From positions 5,083,346 through 5,129,233 of the forward strand of contig NZ_LZNS01000001.1 of NCBI RefSeq assembly GCF_001984575.1: 45,888 nt of DNA, given 5' to 3'. The position numbers were made by a program, and so were the translations under genes. Shown here in pieces: positions 29,394 to 38,003 of the stretch; position 1 is the stretch's first letter; every line of letters begins with the position of its first letter. The notes beneath the pieces were generated by a model, which saw nothing but the letters and a program-made list of their open reading frames with translations, was not told where the DNA came from and searched no databases. This DNA comes from Streptomyces sp. MP131-18. Lineage in GTDB: Bacteria; Actinomycetota; Actinomycetes; Streptomycetales; Streptomycetaceae.

Positions 29394-30320
29394 TCACTTC
29401 ACGGCGCCCGCCATCACGCCGGACACGAACTGCCGCTGGAAGGCGAAGAAGATGGCCAGCGGGATCAGCATGGTCAGGAACGCGCCCGGGGCGAGCACGT
29501 CGAAGTTGCTGCCGAACTGCCGCATCTCCTGCTGGAGCGCCACCGTCATGGGCGGCGAGCCCGAGTCGGCGAAGATCAGGGCCACCAGCATGTCGTTCCA
29601 CACCCACATGAACTGGAAGATGGCCAGTGCCGCGATGGCCGGGCCGCCGAGCGGCAGCACGACGCGGGTGAAGAGCCGCAGCTCGCCCGCCCCGTCCAGC
29701 CGCGCGGCCTCCAGCAGCTCGCGCGGGATCTCGGCGAAGAAGTTGCGCAGGAGGAAGACGGCGAACGGCAGGCCGAACGCGGTATGGAAGATGATGACGC
29801 CGAGGCTGGTCTCGAAGATGCCCAGGGTGTTGAACAGCCGCGCGACCGGGATCAGCGCCACCTGCACCGGGACCACCAGCAGGGCCACGACCACCAGGAA
29901 CCACCAGTCGCGGCCCGGGAAGTCCAGCCAGGCGAACGCGTAGGCGGCCAGCGCGCCCAGCACGACCACCAGGAACGTGGACGGCACGGTGATGACCACG
30001 CTGGTCCATATCGATCCGGTGAAGTTGTCGTTCGACAGCAGGGCGTCGTAGTTCGACCAGGTCAACTGGTCGAGGTCGGTCAGGACTTCCCACCAGCCGG
30101 TCGAGGCGATGTCCCGCGAGTCGCGGAAGGACGACGCGAACAGACCGGCCGTGGGCAGCAGCCACACCACGGCGAGCACGACGAGGACGACCCGCACCGT
30201 GCCACCGGCGGCGAAGGAGGCAAGCCGCGAGACGACCGACGGCCGGGGCGGCCCGCCGGCCTCGGACGACGGGACCCGGGCCGGGTCCGGCAGTTGGGCG
30301 GTCTTGGTGGGAGCGGTCAC
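29394..30320 (-). CDS. sugar ABC transporter permease, MalG type
   Basis: A 308-aa permease with six transmembrane helices. The EAA loop ELLEAARLDGAGELRLFTRVV, which contacts the ATPase, lies near residues 192-212. It ends with the typical QRQFVSGVMAGAVK tail. The GTG start overlaps the stop of the MalF-type gene (GTGA). It forms a heterodimeric channel with that protein. No ATPase gene is present; Streptomyces importers of this class commonly share the MsiK ATPase encoded elsewhere. Confidence 0.93.
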   Translation of the reverse strand: MTAPTKTAQLPDPARVPSSEAGGPPRPSVVSRLASFAAGGTVRVVLVVLAVVWLLPTAGLFASSFRDSRDIASTGWWEVLTDLDQLTWSNYDALLSNDNFTGSIWTSVVITVPSTFLVVVLGALAAYAFAWLDFPGRDWWFLVVVALLVVPVQVALIPVARLFNTLGIFETSLGVIIFHTAFGLPFAVFLLRNFFAEIPRELLEAARLDGAGELRLFTRVVLPLGGPAIAALAIFQFMWVWNDMLVALIFADSGSPPMTVALQQEMRQFGSNFDVLAPGAFLTMLIPLAIFFAFQRQFVSGVMAGAVK

Positions 30321-31618
30321 CGCTGGTTCTCCCGTCGCAGCCTGCGTACGTTGATGATCATTACCGGCAGCACCAGTACCAGCAGGAACACCGCGATGGC
30401 GCTGCCGACGCCCTGGTGCGAATCGGTGCCGAAGGACGACAGGTACAGCTGGAGGGCCAGCACGTTCGCCTCGTCCTGGGTTGAGGTGGGCGCGATGACG
30501 TAGACCAGGTCGAAGATCTTCAGCACGTTGATCATCAGCGTCACCATGACCACGGCGAGCACGGGGGCGAGCAGCGGGATGGTGATGCGCCGGAAGACCT
30601 GCCATTCGTTGGCGCCGTCCACCCGCGCCGCCTCCAGCGTCTCCCGCGGCACCCCGGCGAGCCCGGCGGCGATCAGCACCATCGCGAAGCCCGCCCACAT
30701 CCACACGTAACTGCCGATGATCGCGGGCGTGATGAGGCTGGGGCCCAGCCACTCGGCGCCGTTGTAGGGGGCTTGGAAGTCGCTGCCCGCCAGCCGCACC
30801 TGGGCGCCGTCGGCCTCGGCCGGCAGCGCGAACGTGCCGTCCTCGGCCGTCGTGGTCTCCGCGACCACCTCACCGTCGGCCACCGCCTGGACGGTGATGC
30901 CGGACAGACCCTTCTCCTCCGGGTCGACCGCGCCGTCCGTGCCGCCGCCGCCCCGCGTGAAGTCCATCCACACCGTGCCGGTGACCTGGTCACCAGAGGC
31001 CTGGGGCACGGCGGCGGGCGCCGCGTCCGCAAGCTCCGGCTGCGGCACCGCGACCAGCGGCAGCATCGCGGGGGAGCCCACCTCGGCCGGGGAGGTCAGC
31101 AGGTACGAGCCGTCGTCCTGGGCCTCGACCGGGCCACCGGGCCGCGGCTGCGCGTCCGGCCAGGCGGGGCTGTCCGCGAACGAGTCGTGCACCGTGGTCA
31201 TGACCGCGTTGGCCACGCCCCGGTCCGGATTCTGCTCGTAGACGAGGCGGAAGATGATGCCCGCCGCGAGCATCGAGATCGCCATGGGCATGAAGACGAT
31301 CAGCTTGAACGCGGTGGCCCACCGTATCCGCTCGGTCAGCACGGCGAAGATCAGGCCGAGCGCCGTCGCCACGGTCGGCGCGACGACGATCCAGATCAGA
31401 TTGTTCTTGAGGGCCGTCCTGATGCCGTCGTTGGTGAACAACTCCTTGAAGTTGTCCAGCCCCACGAACGAGTCGCCCGAGGCATCGAACAGACTGCGCC
31501 AGATCGAGTACCCGATGGGGTAGACGACCAGTGCGCCGAGCAGCAGCAGCGCGGGCAGCAGGAAGCTCGCGACCGCCCACGGCCGTGCCCTGATCACCGC
31601 CACCTTGCCGGAAGCCAT
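30317..31618 (-). CDS. sugar ABC transporter permease, MalF type, with large inserted domain
   Basis: A 433-aa permease; the usual length is about 300. Transmembrane helices lie around residues 15-40, 72-95 and 103-126. A hydrophilic insert of about 155 residues (133-290) precedes the rest of the core, with EAA loop ETLEAARVDGANEWQVF at 326-342. Within the insert, residues 212-280 look like a small beta-sandwich repeat of the SdrD-B/carboxypeptidase-regulatory type (GTVWMDF, GLSGITVQAV, TTAEDGTFAL). E. coli MalF has an unrelated periplasmic insert that binds the maltose-binding protein, so a partner-docking role is plausible here. Confidence 0.92.
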   Translation of the reverse strand: MASGKVAVIRARPWAVASFLLPALLLLGALVVYPIGYSIWRSLFDASGDSFVGLDNFKELFTNDGIRTALKNNLIWIVVAPTVATALGLIFAVLTERIRWATAFKLIVFMPMAISMLAAGIIFRLVYEQNPDRGVANAVMTTVHDSFADSPAWPDAQPRPGGPVEAQDDGSYLLTSPAEVGSPAMLPLVAVPQPELADAAPAAVPQASGDQVTGTVWMDFTRGGGGTDGAVDPEEKGLSGITVQAVADGEVVAETTTAEDGTFALPAEADGAQVRLAGSDFQAPYNGAEWLGPSLITPAIIGSYVWMWAGFAMVLIAAGLAGVPRETLEAARVDGANEWQVFRRITIPLLAPVLAVVMVTLMINVLKIFDLVYVIAPTSTQDEANVLALQLYLSSFGTDSHQGVGSAIAVFLLVLVLPVMIINVRRLRRENQR

Positions 31619-31646
31619 GGAAAGTCAGTCTCCGTCCGTCTGGTCG

Positions 31647-33017
31647 TCAGTCGCCGTAGGCGTCGGCCGCCTGGGACTCCAGGTACTCCTGGGCGCCCCG
31701 GACGTCGTCCGGGTTGCGCAGGAAGTCCTGGAGGCCACGCCACATGCCCTGCCCGGTTGTTCCGCCGAAGGCGGCCGGCGTCTGGTCGGACATGTCGAAC
31801 CGGAAGTCGTCGCCCGCGTCGATCAGCGCCTCGGCGATGCCGCGCTGCACGTCGTTGGGGTAGGCGTCGAATTCGAGTGACTTGTTGGGGGAGACGAAAC
31901 CGCCGGGCTCCGCCCAGATGCGTGCCGCGTCCGTGGACGCCAGGAAGGTGAGCAGCGCCTCCTGCGCCTCGCTCGCCTCGCCGTCCGGCGACACCGCCAC
32001 CGCGGCGTCGCCCGCGCTGACCACCGGCGCCTCGCCCCCGCCGACCTCGGGGAACGGGAAGACCAGCGCGTCCTCGCCGATCACCGCGTCCGTGCTGTCG
32101 GTGATGACGGCGCCCACGAAGTCGGCCTCGAACACCATGCCGGCGTCCGGCGCCGTCAGGTTGATGAAGGTCTGGGTGACGGAGTCGGGGAACAGCGTCT
32201 GGAGCGAGCCGTTGGTGCCGTTCGCCAGGAGGCGCGGCTCGCCGAACACCTCGCCGAGCGCGGTCAGCGCGTCCGCGACGCTCGGGTCCGTCCACGGGAT
32301 CTCGTGCGCCGCCAGCCGGTCGTACATCTCCGGACCGGCCTGGGAGAGATAAATATTCTCGAACCAGTCGGTCAGCGTCCAGCCGTCGCCGCCCGCCACG
32401 GAGAGCGGCGTCGTGCCCGACTCCCACAGCGTCCACGCGGTGGTGACGAAGTCGTCCCAGGTCGCCGGGGGTTCGACACCGGCGTACTCGAACGCGGTGG
32501 CGCTGTACCAGACCAGCGACTTGTTGGCCGCCTTCACGTAGACGCCGTACCGCACGCCCTCGTGGGTGCCGAGATCCTGCCAGCCCGGTGTGTAGTTGGC
32601 GTCCAACTGCTGCTGAACGGAGTCGCCCAGCGGCGCTATCCAGCCATTCTCGGCGAACTCGTGCAGTACGCCGGGCTGCGGCACCATCACCACGTCCGGC
32701 GGCGCGCCGCCCTCGATCTTGGTGCCGACGAACTGCGAGACATTGTCCCCGCTCGGCACGTAGCTGACCGACGCGCCGGTGCGCGCCTCGAACTCGTCCA
32801 GGACCCGGACGAAGTTGTCCCGCTCGACACCCGTCCACACCGCGGCGACCTCCAGCTGCTCGCCGCTGAGGTCGGGCAGCTCGATGGTCGCGGGAACGTC
32901 GCTCGCGGCTCCCGTCTCCTCGTCGCCGCACGCCGTCAGCGTCAGCGCGCCGGCCGCGATCACCGCAAGCGCCGCGCGAGTCGCCCGTCGCCGGGACACC
33001 TCTCCCGAACCGTGCAT
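31647..33017 (-). CDS. extracellular sugar-binding lipoprotein
   Basis: A 456-aa solute-binding protein of the carbohydrate (SBP_bac_1-like) family. An Arg-rich signal peptide leads to lipobox LTAC with C30. The mature protein carries ERDNFVRVLDEFEARTGASV and PDVVMVPQPGVLHEF, typical of the family. It is the first gene of the importer operon and probably decides its sugar, which I cannot identify. I chose ATG at 33017, which has GAGGG upstream; a longer form to 33035 is possible. The 255-bp upstream region contains TCCTACGC twice (near 33088 and 33105). Confidence 0.9.
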   Translation of the reverse strand: MHGSGEVSRRRATRAALAVIAAGALTLTACGDEETGAASDVPATIELPDLSGEQLEVAAVWTGVERDNFVRVLDEFEARTGASVSYVPSGDNVSQFVGTKIEGGAPPDVVMVPQPGVLHEFAENGWIAPLGDSVQQQLDANYTPGWQDLGTHEGVRYGVYVKAANKSLVWYSATAFEYAGVEPPATWDDFVTTAWTLWESGTTPLSVAGGDGWTLTDWFENIYLSQAGPEMYDRLAAHEIPWTDPSVADALTALGEVFGEPRLLANGTNGSLQTLFPDSVTQTFINLTAPDAGMVFEADFVGAVITDSTDAVIGEDALVFPFPEVGGGEAPVVSAGDAAVAVSPDGEASEAQEALLTFLASTDAARIWAEPGGFVSPNKSLEFDAYPNDVQRGIAEALIDAGDDFRFDMSDQTPAAFGGTTGQGMWRGLQDFLRNPDDVRGAQEYLESQAADAYGD

Positions 33018-33236
33018 GAGCACCGCCCTCACCACCCCTCTGGTGCGGCAACGCCCCTACCAGGCGCAGGGCCTGCCACGCCGCATGTCCTACGCCGAAT
33101 GTTCCTACGCTGTGGCGAAGGAACCGGCAAGACCGCCGTCGGCGCAGGCCCCCTTTGTGATCGTCATGTTACCGGCTGGGCATGACCATGATCGGAAAAG
33201 TCCGGAAGCGGAGGTCACAGCGGTGCCCGGCCCGCG

Positions 33237-33272
33237 GCCGCGGGGCCCGGGCGGGCGACCGGGCCCCGCGGC
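33237..33272 (-). terminator. hairpin directly behind the FHA/FtsK-like gene
   Basis: A perfect 13-bp GC stem (33237-33249 with 33260-33272) abuts the minus-strand stop codon at 33273-33275. It separates this gene from the sugar ABC operon. Confidence 0.7.
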
Positions 33273-35774
33273 TCAGACGAGCGTCGCGGTGGCGGCCCGG
33301 CCCGCGTGATCCGTCCGCGCCGCGCGGGCCGCCGCGCTCGCCAGCAGTGCCACGTCGGTCGGCCCGTTCCCCAGCTCGCGCACCGGACGCCGGGCCGGCG
33401 GGTCCCCGGCACGCGTCCAGTCAAGGCGCGACACCGTCGGTCGCAGCGTCGACGTCCGCGGAATCCGGGCCGTCACCCGGCCCGCCTGGAACGCGGTCAC
33501 CGCGCCCGAGGCCGGCCGCAGCTCGGCCCGGCCCGGCGGCCGGCCGCTCAGGGCCACGCGTATCTCCGCGCCCGGGACGTCACCGGCCGCGATCAGCCGG
33601 ACCCCGAGGCGCTGCCCCTCCCGCGCCGCCGTCTCCAGCGCCCGCACCACCGAGCCGGCCGCCGGTCGGCCAGGGGCGCCGAGCGCGGGCGAGGTCAGGG
33701 CGTCGTAGTCGTCGACGAGGACCACGAGCCAGGGCAGCGCGCCGATCTCCGCGGCGGGCGCCCCCTCCTCCGCCGCGGACCGCAGGGCCACCACCCGGCC
33801 GCCGCGGCGGCGCGCGGCGGTGAAGTCCACCTCGCCGAGCAGCGCCGCCCGCCGCTTCAGCTCGTCCCGCAGGGCCTGCGCGAAAGCGCGCATCCGCACC
33901 GGGTCCGTCGCCCCCAGGTAGGAGGTGACGTGCGGCAGCTCGGCGCACGGCCGCAGGCCCTCGCCGGAGCCCTCGACCAGCAGCAGCGACAGCGCGTCCG
34001 GCTCCTGGGCGGCGGCGAGCGAGGCGGCGAGGGCGCACAGCAGCTCCGTGCGCCCCGTGCCCGCGCCCCCGTCGACGGCCAGCGGGCCGCGGGCCTCCGC
34101 CAGGTCGAGCGCGGCCGGGCCCTGCGTCCCCGTGCCCAGGACGAGCGGCAGACCGGAGTGCCGCGACCACCGCTCCCGCAGGGCGGCGGGCGTGACGCGG
34201 GACAGCTCCAGGGCATCGAGCAGCCGGCAGGTCTCCGGCAGCGCCGTCACCGCCGGGGCCGGCGGCGCGCCCGCGGTCTCTTCGCCGACCGGCGCGAGCG
34301 CCCGCGCGAACCGCTCGGCCCAGGCGGGCGACACCGCGTCCGCCCCGGCCGTCGGGCCCGCGTCCCCCGCGGGCCCGGTCAGCCGCAGGGCCGTGGCCAC
34401 GGGACCGCTGAGCACGGCCACCGCGCCGCAGGAACGCAGCAGCGGGGCCGCCACATGGGCCGCGGCCAGCGTCTGCCCCACGGGAAGACCGCCGGGCTGC
34501 GGGGTCTCGCCGAGCACCAGCAGATGAATCCCGGCCGCCGGGCCCTCGGCCGCCAGCCGGGTCAGCGCGGCCCGCGCCTGGGCGTCCCCGGGGTCGCCGT
34601 CGACCAGGACCACCGTGCGCCGGCCCGGGTGCGGGCGCGCCAGCAGCTCGGTCAGCTCCCGCGTCCTGGCCGCGGCCTGCCGCGGGTCGAAGGCGAGCAG
34701 CAGCCGGCAGTCCTGCCCCGCCGCGGGGCGCAGGTGCGGCAGCCAGCCGAGCCAGGACCAGTCCCGCGCCCGGTCCACGGCCAGCGCCACCAACTGGAGG
34801 GCGCCGGGCGGGTGCAGGCCCGCGAGCTGGGCGAGCACCGAACGGGCCACGCCGGTGATCCGCTCCCGCGGTCCGGCGAGGCCGAGGGAGCCGGCCCGCG
34901 GCAGGGCCACCGTCACCGGGGGCAGCACGCCGGGCGCCTGCTGGACGGTGCCGAGCCGGACGGTGAACGCGTCGGGGTGTGCCGCGCTCCGCTCCCACAG
35001 CCGCGGGCCCGCGTCCAGCGCGGTCAGCAGCAGCGTGGCCGGATCGGGCCAGCGGGACTCCGCGGGCTCCGCCTGCGGCGGGGCCGCCGCGGGCCCCTGC
35101 GGCACGTCCGCCTCCTGTCCGCCGAGCCGCCCGAGTGCCCAGCCGGCCAGGCCGCGTCTGGCGCCCCGCTCGGCGGGAGCGGCGGGCGGCGGCTGGTCCG
35201 GCGCGCCCGTCGTGACGACGCGGAGCACGGACTCGCCCAGCCGCAGCAGCGAGCCGGAGCGCACGGGCTGCGGGCCGTGCCGGACGGGCGCGCCGTTGAG
35301 CAGGGTGCCGTTGGTGGAGCCGAGGTCGGTCACCGTGACCGTGCCGTCGGGCGCGAAGGCGAGCGCGCAATGCACGCGGGAGACGTCCGGGTCGTTGAGC
35401 GGGATGTCGGCGTCGGCGGATCTGCCGATCCTGGCCTCGCCGCCGCGGAGCAGATGGACGCCGCCCGCGTCGGGACCCGAGACGACGAGCAGCGTGGCGG
35501 GCACGGGCTCGTCGCCGGGGCCCTCCAGCGGCCGGTGGAAGGCGAGCACCGCGCCGTCCACCAGCGGCGGCCTGCCGAGGAGGGCCTGCCGCGGGTCGAG
35601 CCGCTGGTCCTCGCAGTACACCGAACCGGGCGCGGCCGAGCCCGGCGCCACCGTGGCGGCGAGCGAGCCGAGGACGGCGTCGAGCGGGGTGTCGGCGGGA
35701 GCGGCGACCTCCACGTCGACGCCGGTGGCGGCATCGCCATGTCCGAGAACGGTCAACCTGATGTGAAGCGGCAT
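33273..35774 (-). CDS. FHA domain protein with FtsK/SpoIIIE-like C-terminus
   Basis: An 833-aa protein. The N-terminal ~85 residues look ubiquitin-like (YukD type). An FHA domain follows with GRS 117-119, SRVH 132-135 and GSTNG 152-156, intact for phosphothreonine binding. After a long Ala/Pro-rich middle, the C-terminal third resembles an FtsK/EccC ATPase, but the P-loop at about 569-576 reads GGAGTGRT with Arg for the usual Lys. A Walker-B-like WLVVLVDDYD is present. No transmembrane segment is obvious. GGGAGG precedes the ATG. It is divergent from two Ser/Thr kinase genes, which suggests it reads their phosphorylation. Confidence 0.85.
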   Translation of the reverse strand: MPLHIRLTVLGHGDAATGVDVEVAAPADTPLDAVLGSLAATVAPGSAAPGSVYCEDQRLDPRQALLGRPPLVDGAVLAFHRPLEGPGDEPVPATLLVVSGPDAGGVHLLRGGEARIGRSADADIPLNDPDVSRVHCALAFAPDGTVTVTDLGSTNGTLLNGAPVRHGPQPVRSGSLLRLGESVLRVVTTGAPDQPPPAAPAERGARRGLAGWALGRLGGQEADVPQGPAAAPPQAEPAESRWPDPATLLLTALDAGPRLWERSAAHPDAFTVRLGTVQQAPGVLPPVTVALPRAGSLGLAGPRERITGVARSVLAQLAGLHPPGALQLVALAVDRARDWSWLGWLPHLRPAAGQDCRLLLAFDPRQAAARTRELTELLARPHPGRRTVVLVDGDPGDAQARAALTRLAAEGPAAGIHLLVLGETPQPGGLPVGQTLAAAHVAAPLLRSCGAVAVLSGPVATALRLTGPAGDAGPTAGADAVSPAWAERFARALAPVGEETAGAPPAPAVTALPETCRLLDALELSRVTPAALRERWSRHSGLPLVLGTGTQGPAALDLAEARGPLAVDGGAGTGRTELLCALAASLAAAQEPDALSLLLVEGSGEGLRPCAELPHVTSYLGATDPVRMRAFAQALRDELKRRAALLGEVDFTAARRRGGRVVALRSAAEEGAPAAEIGALPWLVVLVDDYDALTSPALGAPGRPAAGSVVRALETAAREGQRLGVRLIAAGDVPGAEIRVALSGRPPGRAELRPASGAVTAFQAGRVTARIPRTSTLRPTVSRLDWTRAGDPPARRPVRELGNGPTDVALLASAAARAARTDHAGRAATATLV

Positions 35775-36142
35775 CGGCCCTCCCGGTCACCTCGCCAGCC
35801 CGGCTGCCACGGTCTCGACCGCGCGAGTCGTCGCATCGGATGCTGATGCTGAAAGCATCCTCGCACCCGCCACTGACAGCTCGTCGCGCCACCGGCGCTT
35901 AATGATCTTGATTGGTCATATCTGACCAGAACTGATCGGTGCCGAGCGGCAACTCCGCCCCGCGCACCGGTCTTCGCGGACCGCACAGCGCCCCACGGTA
36001 GCCAGCGGCAACCGAGCACGCCACGGGTGCGTCCCTGCCCGTACGCGCCCCCGTTCCCTCGGCCATCCGCCACCCGGGGACGGCGCCACTACAGTAGGTG
36101 GCTCGGGTCTCGTCACCACCAGCGAAGCATCAGGGAGCACAC
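35775..36142. promoter_or_regulatory. 368-bp divergent promoter region, FHA gene / pkaA
   Basis: This gap holds no gene. It contains an inverted repeat GGATGCT/AGCATCC (35838-35860) in the leader of the FHA gene, an AT-richer patch at 35899-35940 with a second inverted repeat, and a TACAGT -10 candidate at 36090-36095 facing pkaA. Confidence 0.55.
35913..35928. promoter_or_regulatory. inverted-repeat operator candidate
   Basis: TGGTCA-TATC-TGACCA is a perfect repeat with 6-bp arms in the AT-richest patch of the divergent region. It could bind a dimeric regulator controlling both the FHA gene and pkaA. Confidence 0.45.
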
Positions 36143-37888
36143 GTGCGGCCGGTAGGCAGCAAGTACCTGCTTGAAGAGCCGCTCGGGCGCGGCGCCACCG
36201 GCACCGTCTGGCGCGGGCGCCAGCGGGAGGCCGCGGGCGACGAGGCCGCGGTCGCGGGGCAGCCGGGTGAGCAGGTCGCCGTCAAGGTTCTCAAGGAAGA
36301 GCTGGCCCACGACCCCGACGTCGTGATGCGCTTCCTGCGGGAGCGCTCCGTCCTGCTCCGGCTCGGCGGTGACGGCCACGACAACATCGTGCGCACCCGC
36401 GACCTGGTCGTCGAGGGTGACGTGATCGCCCTGGTCATGGACCTGATCGACGGTCCCGACCTGCACCGTTACCTGTACGAGAACGGCCCGCTCACCCACA
36501 TCGCCGCCGCGCTGCTGACCGCCCAGATCGCCGACGCGCTCGCCGCCGCGCACGCCAAGGGCGTCGTCCACCGCGACCTGAAGCCGGCCAACGTGCTGCT
36601 CGCGGGCGCGAACGACGACAACAGGCCGCTGCGCCCGATGCTCACCGACTTCGGCATCGCACGGCTCGCCGACTCCCCGGGCGTCACCCGGGCCCACGAG
36701 TTCGTGGGCACTCCCTCCTACGTGGCGCCCGAGTCGGCCGAGGGCCGCGCGCAGACCTCGGCCGTCGACATCTACAGCGCCGGCGTCGTGCTGTACGAAC
36801 TGATCACCGGGCAGCCCCCGTTCAGCGGCAGCAGCACCCTCCAGGTCCTCCAGCGCCACATCACCGAGGAGCCGAGGCGGCCCGACGGGATGCCGGGCCC
36901 GCTGTGGACCGTGCTCGACTGCTGCCTGCGCAAGGCCCCGGACGAGCGGCCCGGCGCCGCCGCGCTGGCCCGCGCCCTGCGCACGGTCGCCGCCGGCATC
37001 AACGAGAACGCCAGCGACCGCCAGCGCAGCGCCGCCCTCGGCGTGACCGCGCTGCTGGTGCCCGACGCCTCGCCGGTGAAGGTGCCGGGCACCGGCATCT
37101 CGCCGCCCGGCTCGGCCGAGCCGACGCAGGCGCTGCCCGGCGGCTCGGGCGGTGCGGGCGCCGCGGGCGGCGCCGACCCGTTCGCGGCCACCGGCGTGCT
37201 GCCGCCGCAGGGGTCGCCCGACCCCGGCCTCGACTCCACCCGGGCCATGCCGATGCCGGGCGCCTCCGAGCCGGACGGGCCGCACCCCTGGCAGGACCAG
37301 ATGCGGGCCGCGCGCGACCGCAACGAACCGACCCGCGTGCAGCCGGTGGACCCGGCGCAGGACCCCCTGTACCGCGCCCCCCGCCGCCAGCCGCAGCAGT
37401 CGCCGCCGCAGCGCCGCCCGCAGCGGCGGCCCGTTCCGCCGCCGCAGCAGGCGCAGCCCCCGCAGTACGGCTACCAGCAGCAGCAGTACCAGCAGCCGCA
37501 GCCCCCGCCCCAGCAATACCCGCAGCCGCAGCCGCAGCAGCAGTACCAGCGGCCCGTTCCGCCGCCCTACCAGGAGCCGCAGCCCCGCCGCCGGGAGGAG
37601 CGGCCGCGCCGCGAGCCGCGCGAGCCGCGGCGGTCACGCAGCGCAAACCCCATGCGGATTCCGGGACTCGGCTGCCTGAAGGGCTGCCTGTTCATGGTGC
37701 TGATCCTGGTGATCATCGGCTTTCTTGTGTGGAACTTCACACCGCTCCAGGACTGGATTGCCGACGGCCGGAGTTTCTGGGACACCGTCACGGAGTGGTT
37801 CGACGACGTCCGCGAATGGATGGGACTCATCGACGAAGCCCAGCGGCAGGGTGAAGAGATCCAGGAGAACATCCCGAATAGCGAATGA
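36143..37888 (+). CDS. pkaA: membrane-anchored Ser/Thr protein kinase PkaA
   Basis: A 581-aa PknB-type kinase. The glycine loop is GRGATGTV (15-22), the ATP-binding lysine K48 in VAVKVL, the catalytic loop HRDLKPAN (143-150), and DFG at 169-171. About 18 extra residues lie between the glycine loop and the lysine. A Pro/Gln-rich linker follows (about 400-495), then one transmembrane helix near 515-535 and a short acidic extracellular tail. No PASTA domain is present. I chose GTG at 36143, with AGGGAG upstream. Gene order pkaA-pkaB-prfB matches S. coelicolor. Confidence 0.93.
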   Translation: MRPVGSKYLLEEPLGRGATGTVWRGRQREAAGDEAAVAGQPGEQVAVKVLKEELAHDPDVVMRFLRERSVLLRLGGDGHDNIVRTRDLVVEGDVIALVMDLIDGPDLHRYLYENGPLTHIAAALLTAQIADALAAAHAKGVVHRDLKPANVLLAGANDDNRPLRPMLTDFGIARLADSPGVTRAHEFVGTPSYVAPESAEGRAQTSAVDIYSAGVVLYELITGQPPFSGSSTLQVLQRHITEEPRRPDGMPGPLWTVLDCCLRKAPDERPGAAALARALRTVAAGINENASDRQRSAALGVTALLVPDASPVKVPGTGISPPGSAEPTQALPGGSGGAGAAGGADPFAATGVLPPQGSPDPGLDSTRAMPMPGASEPDGPHPWQDQMRAARDRNEPTRVQPVDPAQDPLYRAPRRQPQQSPPQRRPQRRPVPPPQQAQPPQYGYQQQQYQQPQPPPQQYPQPQPQQQYQRPVPPPYQEPQPRRREERPRREPREPRRSRSANPMRIPGLGCLKGCLFMVLILVIIGFLVWNFTPLQDWIADGRSFWDTVTEWFDDVREWMGLIDEAQRQGEEIQENIPNSE

Positions 37889-38003
37889 CCTCGGAGATTT
37901 ATCGACTTCCGAGGGGGTAATTTCAACGGGGCATGCGAGTAAACCCGGGCAACCCGGGCGCCGGGCCGCCGTTGGTGTCACAGCGGCGTCGTAGCCTCAC
38001 GCC

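Noticed and set aside
36098..36142. Upstream in-frame start for pkaA
   Set aside because: The extension has no ribosome-binding site and overlaps the likely -10 region; GTG 36143 has AGGGAG.
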